From an uncultured Pelagibacteraceae bacterium (GTDB lineage: Bacteria > Pseudomonadota > Alphaproteobacteria > Pelagibacterales > Pelagibacteraceae), in the NCBI GenBank assembly GCA_902635545.1, contig CACPOL010000004.1:1-64000 (forward strand): 64,000 bases of DNA. The letters are read 5' to 3'. Positions 57,029-64,000 of the stretch are shown piece by piece. The position numbers and the translations under genes are program-made. The notes under the pieces were generated by a model. It was not told the DNA's origin, searched no databases, and saw only the letters and a list, made by a program, of their open reading frames with translations. Every line of letters begins with the position of its first letter. The stretch's first letter is position 1.

Positions 57029-58309
57029 ATGAGCGCATCAACACAAACGAATGATCTCAGAAATAGGATAATATTTACTATACTTCTTTTAGCTGTTTAT
57101 AGATTTGGTACATTTGTTCCACTTCCAGGCATTGATCCAGAACAGTTAAAAGTATTAATGGAAGGCAATCAAAAGGGTTTACTTGGAATGTTCAACGTAT
57201 TTGCCGGTGGAGCTGTGAGTAGAATGGCAATTTTTGCATTAGGAATTATGCCTTATATTTCATCTTCAATTATTGTTCAACTTCTTACAGGAGTATCTGA
57301 TTACTTTAAAAATTTAAAAGCACAAGGTGAAACTGGAAGAGCAAAGATAACCCAGATTACGAGATATGGTACAGTTATATTAGCAACTGTTCAAGGATAT
57401 GGTCTCTCTGTTGGACTAGAGTCCTCAGCTGACTTAGTAATAAATCCAGGAGTTTTTTTTAAAATATCAACTGTAACTACAATTGTAGCTGGAACAATAT
57501 TCTTAATGTGGTTAGGAGAACAAATAACCCAAAGAGGTATAGGTAATGGAATATCATTAATAATTTTTTCAGGTATAGTTGCTGAAATACCTAGAGCTTT
57601 GGTTACTACATTTGAGCTAGGAAGAACAGGAGCCATTTCTACTGTTATGATATTAGCTATATTTGTTTTATTGATTGCAACTATTTTATTTATTGTATTC
57701 ATGGAAAGAGCTTTAAGAAAAATTCTTATTAATTATCCAAAAAGACAAATGGGAAATAAAATGTATGGAGGAGAGTCGTCTCATCTTCCTTTGAAAATAA
57801 ATCAAGCTGGTGTAATACCTGCGATATTTGCATCTGCCTTATTACTTTTGCCTGTCACATTTTCAAATTTTAATTTATCAGAAAGTGAAACTTTTTTAAA
57901 TATAAGCTCTTATTTTACTCAAGGACAACCATTATACATGTTATTATATGCTTCAGGAATTATATTTTTTACTTTTTTTTATACTTCAATAACTTTTAAT
58001 CCTAATGAAACTGCTGAAAATTTAAGAAAGTATGGTGGTTTCATTCCTGGTATTAGACCTGGTGAAAGTACAGCTTTATATATAGAGAATATTTTAACCA
58101 AACTTACTACCATTGGTGCGCTATATTTAACATTAGTGTGTTTAATGCCTGAATTTCTTATTGCAAATTATCCGATACCTTTTTATTTAGGTGGTACTTC
58201 AATTTTAATTGTAGTAGTTGTTGCAATAGATACTGTAACCCAAATTCAAACAAGATTAATGAGTTCACAGTACGAACAATTAATTAAAAAAACTAAATTT
58301 GGTAAGTAA
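57029..58309 (+). CDS. secY: Preprotein translocase subunit SecY
   Basis: 426 residues with ten membrane spans. FVPLPGIDPEQL, the plug region FAGGAVSRMAIFALGIMPYIS, GNGISLIIFSGI and GGFIPGIRPGESTALYI loop are family-typical. It forms the Sec channel with SecE. Last gene with adk of the spc block. Confidence 0.98.
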   Translation: MSASTQTNDLRNRIIFTILLLAVYRFGTFVPLPGIDPEQLKVLMEGNQKGLLGMFNVFAGGAVSRMAIFALGIMPYISSSIIVQLLTGVSDYFKNLKAQGETGRAKITQITRYGTVILATVQGYGLSVGLESSADLVINPGVFFKISTVTTIVAGTIFLMWLGEQITQRGIGNGISLIIFSGIVAEIPRALVTTFELGRTGAISTVMILAIFVLLIATILFIVFMERALRKILINYPKRQMGNKMYGGESSHLPLKINQAGVIPAIFASALLLLPVTFSNFNLSESETFLNISSYFTQGQPLYMLLYASGIIFFTFFYTSITFNPNETAENLRKYGGFIPGIRPGESTALYIENILTKLTTIGALYLTLVCLMPEFLIANYPIPFYLGGTSILIVVVVAIDTVTQIQTRLMSSQYEQLIKKTKFGK

Positions 58310-58314
58310 AAAAA

Positions 58315-58878
58315 GTGAACATTATTTTATTTGGTCCACCCGGAGCTGGAAAAGGTACTCAAGCCAAAATTTTAGTTGAAAAATTAAATAATTATCAAGT
58401 TTCAACTGGTGACATGCTTCGGGATGAAATTCAAAAAGACACTGAAATTGGAAAAAAAATTATAAATGATATGAATGACGGAAAATTTGTTAATGATGAA
58501 ATTGTTAATAAGTTAATAAAAAATATTATATTTGACACTAAAAAAAATAATAAGTTGATTTTTGATGGTTATCCAAGATCATTAACCCAAGCAAAAAATT
58601 TAAATTTATTATTAGATGAGTCAAATCAAAAAATAGATTTTATTTTTTTTCTTAATGTAAATAAAGATACAATAATTAAAAGAATTGAAAAAAGAAAAAT
58701 TGTTGAAAAAAGGTCAGATGATGATTTAAAGGTTATTCTAAATCGATACGACACCTATATGGAAACCACCAGACCAGTCCTGGATTTTTACTCTAGAAAT
58801 CCAAATTTTTATGAAATAGATGGAACTTTAGAAATTGATCAAATTACAAGTAAAATTGACCAATTATTGAAGGTTTAA
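58315..58878 (+). CDS. adk: Adenylate kinase
   Basis: 187 residues. FGPPGAGKGTQAK (P-loop), STGDMLRDE, FDGYPRSLTQA and a short LID (KRKIVEKRSDDDLKVILNRYDTY) with no zinc Cys, so this is the short form. GTG start. Between secY and rpsM, an order common in Alphaproteobacteria. Confidence 0.96.
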   Translation: MNIILFGPPGAGKGTQAKILVEKLNNYQVSTGDMLRDEIQKDTEIGKKIINDMNDGKFVNDEIVNKLIKNIIFDTKKNNKLIFDGYPRSLTQAKNLNLLLDESNQKIDFIFFLNVNKDTIIKRIEKRKIVEKRSDDDLKVILNRYDTYMETTRPVLDFYSRNPNFYEIDGTLEIDQITSKIDQLLKV

Positions 58879-58882
58879 CCCG

Positions 58883-58910
58883 TTGACTTTAGAACAACTT
58901 CTTATATAAA
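58883..58910 (+). promoter_or_regulatory. Promoter for rpsM-rpsK-rpoA-rplQ
   Basis: TTGACT (58883-58888), 16-base spacer, TATAAA (58905-58910), about 25 bases before the rpsM ATG. It gives the alpha operon its own start after adk. No rival ORF uses this stretch. Confidence 0.65.
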
Positions 58911-58934
58911 AGGCTAAATTTATTCTCAAAAATT

Positions 58935-59318
58935 ATGGCTCGTATTGCAGGTGTAAATATTCCACAAAATAAACTTGTCCAAATTGGATTGACTTACATT
59001 TATGGTATTGGTGACAAGTTTTCAAAACAAATTTGTAAATCTTTAGAAATTCCTAAGAATAAGAGAGTTAATCAACTTTCAGATGAAGAGATTTTAAAAA
59101 TTAGAGAGTTTATAGATCAAAACTTTAAAGTAGAGGGAGATTTAAGAAGAGACTACTCATTAAGCATCAAAAGATTAATTGATCTTGCTTGTTATAGAGG
59201 AACAAGACATAGAAAAAAATTACCTGTACGAGGACAAAGAACGAGATGTAATGCAAGGACCAGAAAAGGTAAAGCAATAGCTATTGCAGGAAAAAAATTA
59301 ACACCACTAAAGAAATAA
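58935..59318 (+). CDS. rpsM: 30S ribosomal protein S13
   Basis: 127 residues. [25 protein letters not shown] and [25 protein letters not shown]. rpmJ (L36), often just before, is not present. Confidence 0.98.
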   Translation: MARIAGVNIPQNKLVQIGLTYIYGIGDKFSKQICKSLEIPKNKRVNQLSDEEILKIREFIDQNFKVEGDLRRDYSLSIKRLIDLACYRGTRHRKKLPVRGQRTRCNARTRKGKAIAIAGKKLTPLKK

Positions 59319-59319
59319 T

Positions 59320-59769
59320 ATGGCTAAAGTTGATAAGGTTGAAAAAAAAGACCAAGTACAAGATAAATTAGATAAGAAAATTAAAAAAAGTTCTTATTCA
59401 AAAAAGAAAAAAGTAAAAAAAAATATACAAAATGGAATTGCTTACGTGCAATCTACATTCAATAATACAATTATTTCTATTGCCGATACAAATGGAAATG
59501 TAATTTCTTGGGCATCATCTGGTCAAAAAGGCTTTAAAGGATCAAGAAAGTCAACTCCATACGCTGCACAAATTGCAGCAGATGCAGCTGCTTCAAAAGC
59601 TTTGGAATATGGAATGAAAGTTTTATCTGTTGAAGTGAAAGGACCCGGATCAGGAAGAGAAACAGCATTAAGAGCGCTACAAGCTAGAGGTTTTAAAATT
59701 CTTTCAATTAAGGATACTACACCTATGCCTCATAATGGAACTAGACCACCAAAAAAAAGGAGAGTTTAA
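59320..59769 (+). CDS. rpsK: 30S ribosomal protein S11
   Basis: 149 residues, with a Lys-rich N-terminal extension (about 30 residues) before [23 protein letters not shown]. End [16 protein letters not shown] is canonical. One base after rpsM and none before rpoA. Confidence 0.97.
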   Translation: MAKVDKVEKKDQVQDKLDKKIKKSSYSKKKKVKKNIQNGIAYVQSTFNNTIISIADTNGNVISWASSGQKGFKGSRKSTPYAAQIAADAAASKALEYGMKVLSVEVKGPGSGRETALRALQARGFKILSIKDTTPMPHNGTRPPKKRRV

Positions 59770-60798
59770 ATGGAAAGTTTAAATGTAAATGCAAAAAATT
59801 GGAAATCATTAATCAAACCAGCTAAATTAGATGTAAAACTGAGTGATGACCTCTCTCATGCAACAATTGTTGCTGAACCTTTAGAAAAAGGTTATGGATT
59901 GACTTTAGGTAATTCTCTAAGAAGAATTTTACTTTCATCTATCAGAGGAGCGGCAGTAACCTCTGTTCAAATAGATGGTGTTTTACATGAATTTACTTCA
60001 ATTAAAGGAGTAAGAGAAGACGTGACTGATATAGTTCTAAATGTAAAATCACTTGCACTTAAATGTTCCTCTGAGGGAACAAAAAAATTAATTTTAGATG
60101 CTAAGGGTCCTGGTGAAATTAAAGCTTCTAATATTACCCCTGTCGCAGATGTTGAAATTTTAAATCCAGATTTAGTTATTTGTAATTTAGATGAAAAAAC
60201 AAATTTTCATATGGAAATGAATGTTAACACTGGCAAAGGTTATGTTCCCGCTGAAATGAATAAACCAGAGGAACCTCCTCTTGGATTAATTGCAATAGAC
60301 TCTTTGTATAGTCCAGTAAAAAAAGTTTCATTTTCAGTAAGCACAGCGAGGGAAGGTAAAGCATTAGATTATGATAAATTAACTATGGAAGTTGAGACCA
60401 ATGGATCTATATCTGCTGAAGATGCGGTTGCTTACTCTGCTAGAATTTTTCAAGATCAATTAAATATGTTTGTGAATTTTGATGAGCCAGTTGAAACACC
60501 TGTTAAGGAAGTATCATCAGAACCTGAATTTAATAAAAATTTATTAAGAAAAGTTGATGAGTTAGAATTATCAGTTAGGTCAATGAATTGCTTAAAAAAT
60601 GACAACATTATTTACATAGGAGACTTAGTTCAAAAATCTGAGGGTGAAATGTTACGAACACCTAATTTTGGAAGAAAATCATTAAATGAAATAAAAGAGG
60701 TATTAACTGGAATGTCCTTGTATTTGGGAATGGAAATTCCTAATTGGCCACCTGATAATATTGCTGAAATGTCTAAGAAATTAGAGGAGAGCATTTAA
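59770..60798 (+). CDS. rpoA: DNA-directed RNA polymerase subunit alpha
   Basis: 342 residues: N-domain [24 protein letters not shown] and C-domain [21 protein letters not shown] and [16 protein letters not shown]. Follows rpsK directly, without rpsD, as in Alphaproteobacteria. Confidence 0.99.
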   Translation: MESLNVNAKNWKSLIKPAKLDVKLSDDLSHATIVAEPLEKGYGLTLGNSLRRILLSSIRGAAVTSVQIDGVLHEFTSIKGVREDVTDIVLNVKSLALKCSSEGTKKLILDAKGPGEIKASNITPVADVEILNPDLVICNLDEKTNFHMEMNVNTGKGYVPAEMNKPEEPPLGLIAIDSLYSPVKKVSFSVSTAREGKALDYDKLTMEVETNGSISAEDAVAYSARIFQDQLNMFVNFDEPVETPVKEVSSEPEFNKNLLRKVDELELSVRSMNCLKNDNIIYIGDLVQKSEGEMLRTPNFGRKSLNEIKEVLTGMSLYLGMEIPNWPPDNIAEMSKKLEESI

Positions 60799-61235
60799 TG
60801 AGACATGGTCTTGCTCATAAAAAACTGAATAGAACTGCAGAGCATAGAAAAGCTTTATTAAAAAATATGCTTAATTCTCTAATTAAATATGAGCAGATAA
60901 CAACAACTTTACCGAAAGCAAAATTTTTAAAACCTCAGGCTGATAAAATCATTACACTTGGAAAAAAAGAGTCATTAAAAACAACTAAATTATTAATGAC
61001 AAAACTTCAGGATATAAAATCTGCAAATAAAGTTAAAAAAACGCTATCAAAACGTTACGTAAAAAGAAATGGTGGATATACTAGAATAGTAAAAGCTGGC
61101 TTTAGATATGGCGATAATGCACCTATGGCAATCATAGAATTTGTTGATAGAGATGTAGCCGCAAAAAGAGTTGATAAAAAGAAAAAAGAAACTATCAAAG
61201 ATCAAAAAGAAGAAAAAAAATTAGCTACAAAGTAA
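60798..61235 (+). CDS. rplQ: 50S ribosomal protein L17
   Basis: 145 residues. [25 protein letters not shown] with a Lys-rich C-terminal extension of ~20. Last gene of the block. Overlaps rpoA by one base. Confidence 0.97.
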   Translation: MRHGLAHKKLNRTAEHRKALLKNMLNSLIKYEQITTTLPKAKFLKPQADKIITLGKKESLKTTKLLMTKLQDIKSANKVKKTLSKRYVKRNGGYTRIVKAGFRYGDNAPMAIIEFVDRDVAAKRVDKKKKETIKDQKEEKKLATK

Positions 61236-61253
61236 TTTTTTAATATCTTTAAA

Positions 61254-62168
61254 ATGAAAAAATCATTCACTGTTGAGTCCACAAGTAATTTAATGAGGAT
61301 AGATAGATGGATAAGAAATAATCTAGGAAAAATACCACAAAGTTTAATTGAAAAAAATTTAAGAAATGGAAAAATCAAACTTAATTTAAAAAAAGTAAAA
61401 AGTTCTCACAAAGTAAAGACTAACGACAAAATAGATGTTCACCATCTTAAATTTGAAAATAAAATAATAGAAAAAAAATTTTTTTACAAACCATCTGATG
61501 AAATTATAAAATCAAATGAAAACTTAATTATAGATAATAACGAAAATTTTGTAGTTTTAAATAAAAGTTCTGGTATCTCGGTACAAGGTGGAACAAAATC
61601 TAATAAGAACTTAATAGATATTTTTTCTAAAAGTGAAATTTTTAAAAATACAAAACCATATTCTGTTCATAGACTTGATAAAGATACATCTGGTGTTTTT
61701 ATATTAGCAAAAAATCGACAAACAGCTCAACTTTTAACTTCATTATTTAGGCTTAGAAAAGTTCACAAAAGTTATCTAGCCATTTGTAATGGAGAAATAT
61801 TAAAAGATAAAGGTGAATGGAATGATAATTTGATTAGATACGAAAATAATAAAAAGATAACAGAAAAAGCTAAAACAATTTATAAAGTATTAGACAAAAA
61901 TTCCAATTCAACTTTATTAGAAATGAGACCTATAACAGGCAGAAAACATCAACTTAGAAAACAACTATTTAATATTGGTCACTCAATTTGTGGAGATAAA
62001 AAATATTTTTCAAGCGTTTTTTTTAAATCTAAAAATAAAAATTTAATGCTCCATTCATACAAAATAAGATTTATGATTAATGATAAAAGATATAATTATA
62101 CAGCTTTATTACCTGATTATTTCAAAAAATTTCTAAAAGTAAAACGTCTTAAATTTTCAAATTTTTGA
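61254..62168 (+). CDS. RluC/RluD-type 23S rRNA pseudouridine synthase
   Basis: An S4 RNA-binding N-domain ([27 protein letters not shown]) and the RluA-family core with [15 protein letters not shown] (catalytic Asp) near residue 142. [14 protein letters not shown] follows. 304 residues; RluC against RluD cannot be settled by eye. The last 20 bases overlap lipB convergently. Confidence 0.88.
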   Translation: MKKSFTVESTSNLMRIDRWIRNNLGKIPQSLIEKNLRNGKIKLNLKKVKSSHKVKTNDKIDVHHLKFENKIIEKKFFYKPSDEIIKSNENLIIDNNENFVVLNKSSGISVQGGTKSNKNLIDIFSKSEIFKNTKPYSVHRLDKDTSGVFILAKNRQTAQLLTSLFRLRKVHKSYLAICNGEILKDKGEWNDNLIRYENNKKITEKAKTIYKVLDKNSNSTLLEMRPITGRKHQLRKQLFNIGHSICGDKKYFSSVFFKSKNKNLMLHSYKIRFMINDKRYNYTALLPDYFKKFLKVKRLKFSNF

Positions 62169-62769
62169 TTAGGTTTTTTATAATTTTATTTCCTAAGTTT
62201 TTGTAATTTTGTTTATTTATATTATATAAATTTGTTACTCCTCTATCTTTTACACCACAAGGAATAATATTTTTGTATTTAGATAAATTATTATTTACAT
62301 TTATACTAAACCCATGATACACAATCCATTTACTTACTCTTAAACCTATTGCAGCAACTTTTTTTATCTGTTTTTTTTCTTGATACCAAATCCCAATATT
62401 TTTTCTATCACTAAATGTGTTGATTTTATATTCTTTAAGAGTTTCTATAATTGTATTTTCAATAAGATTAATAAATTTTCTGATGTCTTTTTTTCTTTTA
62501 TTTAAATCAATAACAAAATAACAAATAAGTTGACCAGGTCCGTGATATGTAATTTTTCCACCTCTATTAGTTTGAATTATTTTAATCTTTTTATTTATAA
62601 TTTCACTTTTTATGAAGTTTTTTCCAACTGTATAGATCTCATTGTGTTCTAATAACCAAATTAGCTCATTATCTCTTTTTTGAATTAATTTAGCCAATCT
62701 ATCTTCTAAATAATATATGGCTTTTTCATATTTTACTGGTTTTATTGACTTTTTAATTTCTATACTCAT
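62149..62769 (-). CDS. lipB: Octanoyltransferase LipB
   Basis: 206 residues. [13 protein letters not shown], then [22 protein letters not shown], the LipB signature, and [22 protein letters not shown] with the catalytic Lys. The Cys nucleophile is at IIPCGV. Transfers octanoate from ACP to lipoyl domains. It converges with the pseudouridine synthase. Confidence 0.93.
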   Translation of the reverse strand: MSIEIKKSIKPVKYEKAIYYLEDRLAKLIQKRDNELIWLLEHNEIYTVGKNFIKSEIINKKIKIIQTNRGGKITYHGPGQLICYFVIDLNKRKKDIRKFINLIENTIIETLKEYKINTFSDRKNIGIWYQEKKQIKKVAAIGLRVSKWIVYHGFSINVNNNLSKYKNIIPCGVKDRGVTNLYNINKQNYKNLGNKIIKNLIKNLKI

Positions 62770-62829
62770 TTAAGAATTGTAAATTTTAAATTATCCATTA
62801 ATAGTGCCATGTTGAAATATAGGTAATTT

Positions 62830-64000
62830 ATGTCTTTAGCAAAAAAAATAAAAGATAAAAAAGTCAACTTTGAATTCAATAAAGAATATATAAAAGTTGT
62901 AACCAATAAAATTGGACAAAATGATGCTTTATTTATTACTAATTCATTTAAAGAAATGCATCCTGCTGATGCTGCTGATATTATTGAACATCTAAGTCAA
63001 AATGATAGAGAAAGTTTAATAAAATTAAATAACTTTCAAATTGACCCTGAAGTTTTCGTAGAACTAAATGAGTCTATTCAAACTGAAATAATCAATTATC
63101 TATCTCCTAATTCAATTGTTAGTATACTTAAAAACTTAGAGTCGGATGATGCTGTAAAAATATTAGAAAATGTTGATGAAAAAGATAAAAATGTAATTTT
63201 AAGTTCATTACCTCCAAAAGATCGTTTTGCTCTACTTGAAAGTTTGAGCTATCCAGAAGACTCAGCGGCAAGAATTATGCAGAGACAATTTACTGCAATA
63301 CCAAGTAATTGGTCCGTTGGTCAGACAATTGATTATTTAAGAGAAAACAAAGATCTGCCAGAAGAATTTTTAGAAATTTTTATAGTTAATGAAGATTTTA
63401 AACCAATTGGAAATGTACCATCGTCTAAAGTTTTAACTACTTCTAGAGATACAAAAATGAATTCAATAATGTCAGAAACCCAATTACTTATTCCTGTTGA
63501 TATGGATAAAGAGGAAGTTGGTAATTTATTTGAAAATTATAATCTAAATTCTGCATGTGTAGTAGATAAAAATAATAAACTAGTAGGAATGATTACAAAT
63601 GATGACGTTTTAACTGTCCTTAAAGAAGAAGCTGAAGAAGATGCATTAAGATTAGCTGGAGTAGGCGATGAAGCTATCACAGATGGTGTAATTACAAAAA
63701 CTAAAAGAAGATTTAATTGGCTATTATTAAATTTATTTACAGCCTTTTTGGCGACCTGGTGTATTAGTTTGTTTGGAGCAACAATAAAACAAATGGTTGT
63801 TTTAGCTTTTTTAATGCCAATTGTTGCATCAATGGGCGGAAATGCAGGCATGCAAACTTTAGCTGTAACAGTAAGAACAATAGCAACTAATGATTTAACA
63901 AAAAATAATTTTAACTCGAATGTAATGAAAGAATTTGCGATTGGTGTATTAAATGGTTTTATTTTTGCTGGAATTAGTGCGTTTATAGTTCAGCTATGGT
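62830..64000 (+). CDS. mgtE: Magnesium transporter MgtE (3' partial)
   Basis: The frame runs off the window edge. From ATG 62830 it reads MSLAKKIKDKKVNFEF. An MgtE N-domain (MHPADAADIIEHL, SPNSIVSILKNLESDDAVKIL) is followed by two CBS repeats (ending ACVVDKNNKLVGMITNDDVL), then membrane spans with AFLMPIVASMGGNAGMQTLAVTVR, the pore signature. It imports Mg2+ through the inner membrane and is gated by cytosolic Mg2+. About 390 residues are visible. Not in the ORF track because it lacks a stop. Confidence 0.94.
   Translation, partial: MSLAKKIKDKKVNFEFNKEYIKVVTNKIGQNDALFITNSFKEMHPADAADIIEHLSQNDRESLIKLNNFQIDPEVFVELNESIQTEIINYLSPNSIVSILKNLESDDAVKILENVDEKDKNVILSSLPPKDRFALLESLSYPEDSAARIMQRQFTAIPSNWSVGQTIDYLRENKDLPEEFLEIFIVNEDFKPIGNVPSSKVLTTSRDTKMNSIMSETQLLIPVDMDKEEVGNLFENYNLNSACVVDKNNKLVGMITNDDVLTVLKEEAEEDALRLAGVGDEAITDGVITKTKRRFNWLLLNLFTAFLATWCISLFGATIKQMVVLAFLMPIVASMGGNAGMQTLAVTVRTIATNDLTKNNFNSNVMKEFAIGVLNGFIFAGISAFIVQLW

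Overview
The window is strongly AT-rich, with almost no intergenic space, many 1-4 base gene overlaps and Lys/Asn/Ile-rich proteins. The right half is a fused string of ribosomal and transcription genes in alphaproteobacterial order: secY is followed by adk, and rpoA directly follows rpsK with no rpsD. Together these point to a streamlined alphaproteobacterium, most likely of the SAR11 clade (Pelagibacterales). That is an inference from gene content and style; no rRNA gene is present to prove it.

Layout. (1) 1-3358: a plus-strand trio of a CotH-kinase-like protein with a beta-helix-like C-terminus (5' end outside the window), a VTC-domain protein and a membrane-anchored metallophosphoesterase. 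(2) 3381-6149, minus strand: a tiny membrane protein, a HAD phosphatase, a KdsB-type cytidylyltransferase and a class-III aminotransferase, which look like surface-sugar genes. (3) 6212-13209: a sugar uptake and phosphorolysis cassette (GH13 phosphorylase and MalK-like ATPase on minus; binding protein and two permeases on plus). It is bracketed by a degenerate tRNA-Leu remnant on the left and intact tRNA-Leu(UAA) on the right. (4) 13215-22862: NAD kinase, then an exopolysaccharide/surface-glycan cluster opened by an EPS-type MarR regulator and continuing with a radical SAM/SPASM enzyme, ABC exporter, FkbM-like protein, cupin, DegT aminotransferase, CDP-glycerol-transferase-like protein, glycosyltransferase and 2OG-Fe(II) oxygenase. 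(5) 22863-31696: two tandem small islands at tRNA-Thr(UGU), each flanked by copies of part of that tRNA gene. Island A carries a small alpha/beta-barrel protein and two secreted polysaccharide-lyase-like proteins. Island B looks like a defence cassette: a zinc-ribbon/WYL/membrane protein, a large SF1 helicase-PLD nuclease-zinc-ribbon fusion (Mokosh type II-like architecture), a second zinc-ribbon membrane protein, an Mrr-like nuclease and a TerB-like protein. (6) 31726-61235: rlmB, tRNA-Tyr, tRNA-Gly, tuf, tRNA-Trp, secE-nusG, rplKAJL-rpoBC, then the str, S10, spc and alpha operons fused into one run. rpmD is missing, rpmJ is absent from its usual place, and there is no tuf in the str operon. 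(7) 61254-64000: RluC-type pseudouridine synthase, lipB (minus) and the start of mgtE (cut by the window end).

How it fits together. The left half is accessory, mostly cell-surface carbohydrate work plus one carbohydrate import route. The middle is a tRNA-anchored hot spot with lyases and defence genes but no recombinase in view. The right half is conserved core. The most unusual features are the tandem tRNA-Thr islands with 11-bp tandem repeats near each end (candidate recombinase arm sites), the defence-like cargo, and the second, decayed tRNA-Leu duplication flanking the sugar cassette.

No stretch longer than about 300 bases lacks a gene. The largest gaps (9079-9243, 22863-23042, 25100-25361, 31495-31620, 45193-45352) are described in the feature entries.
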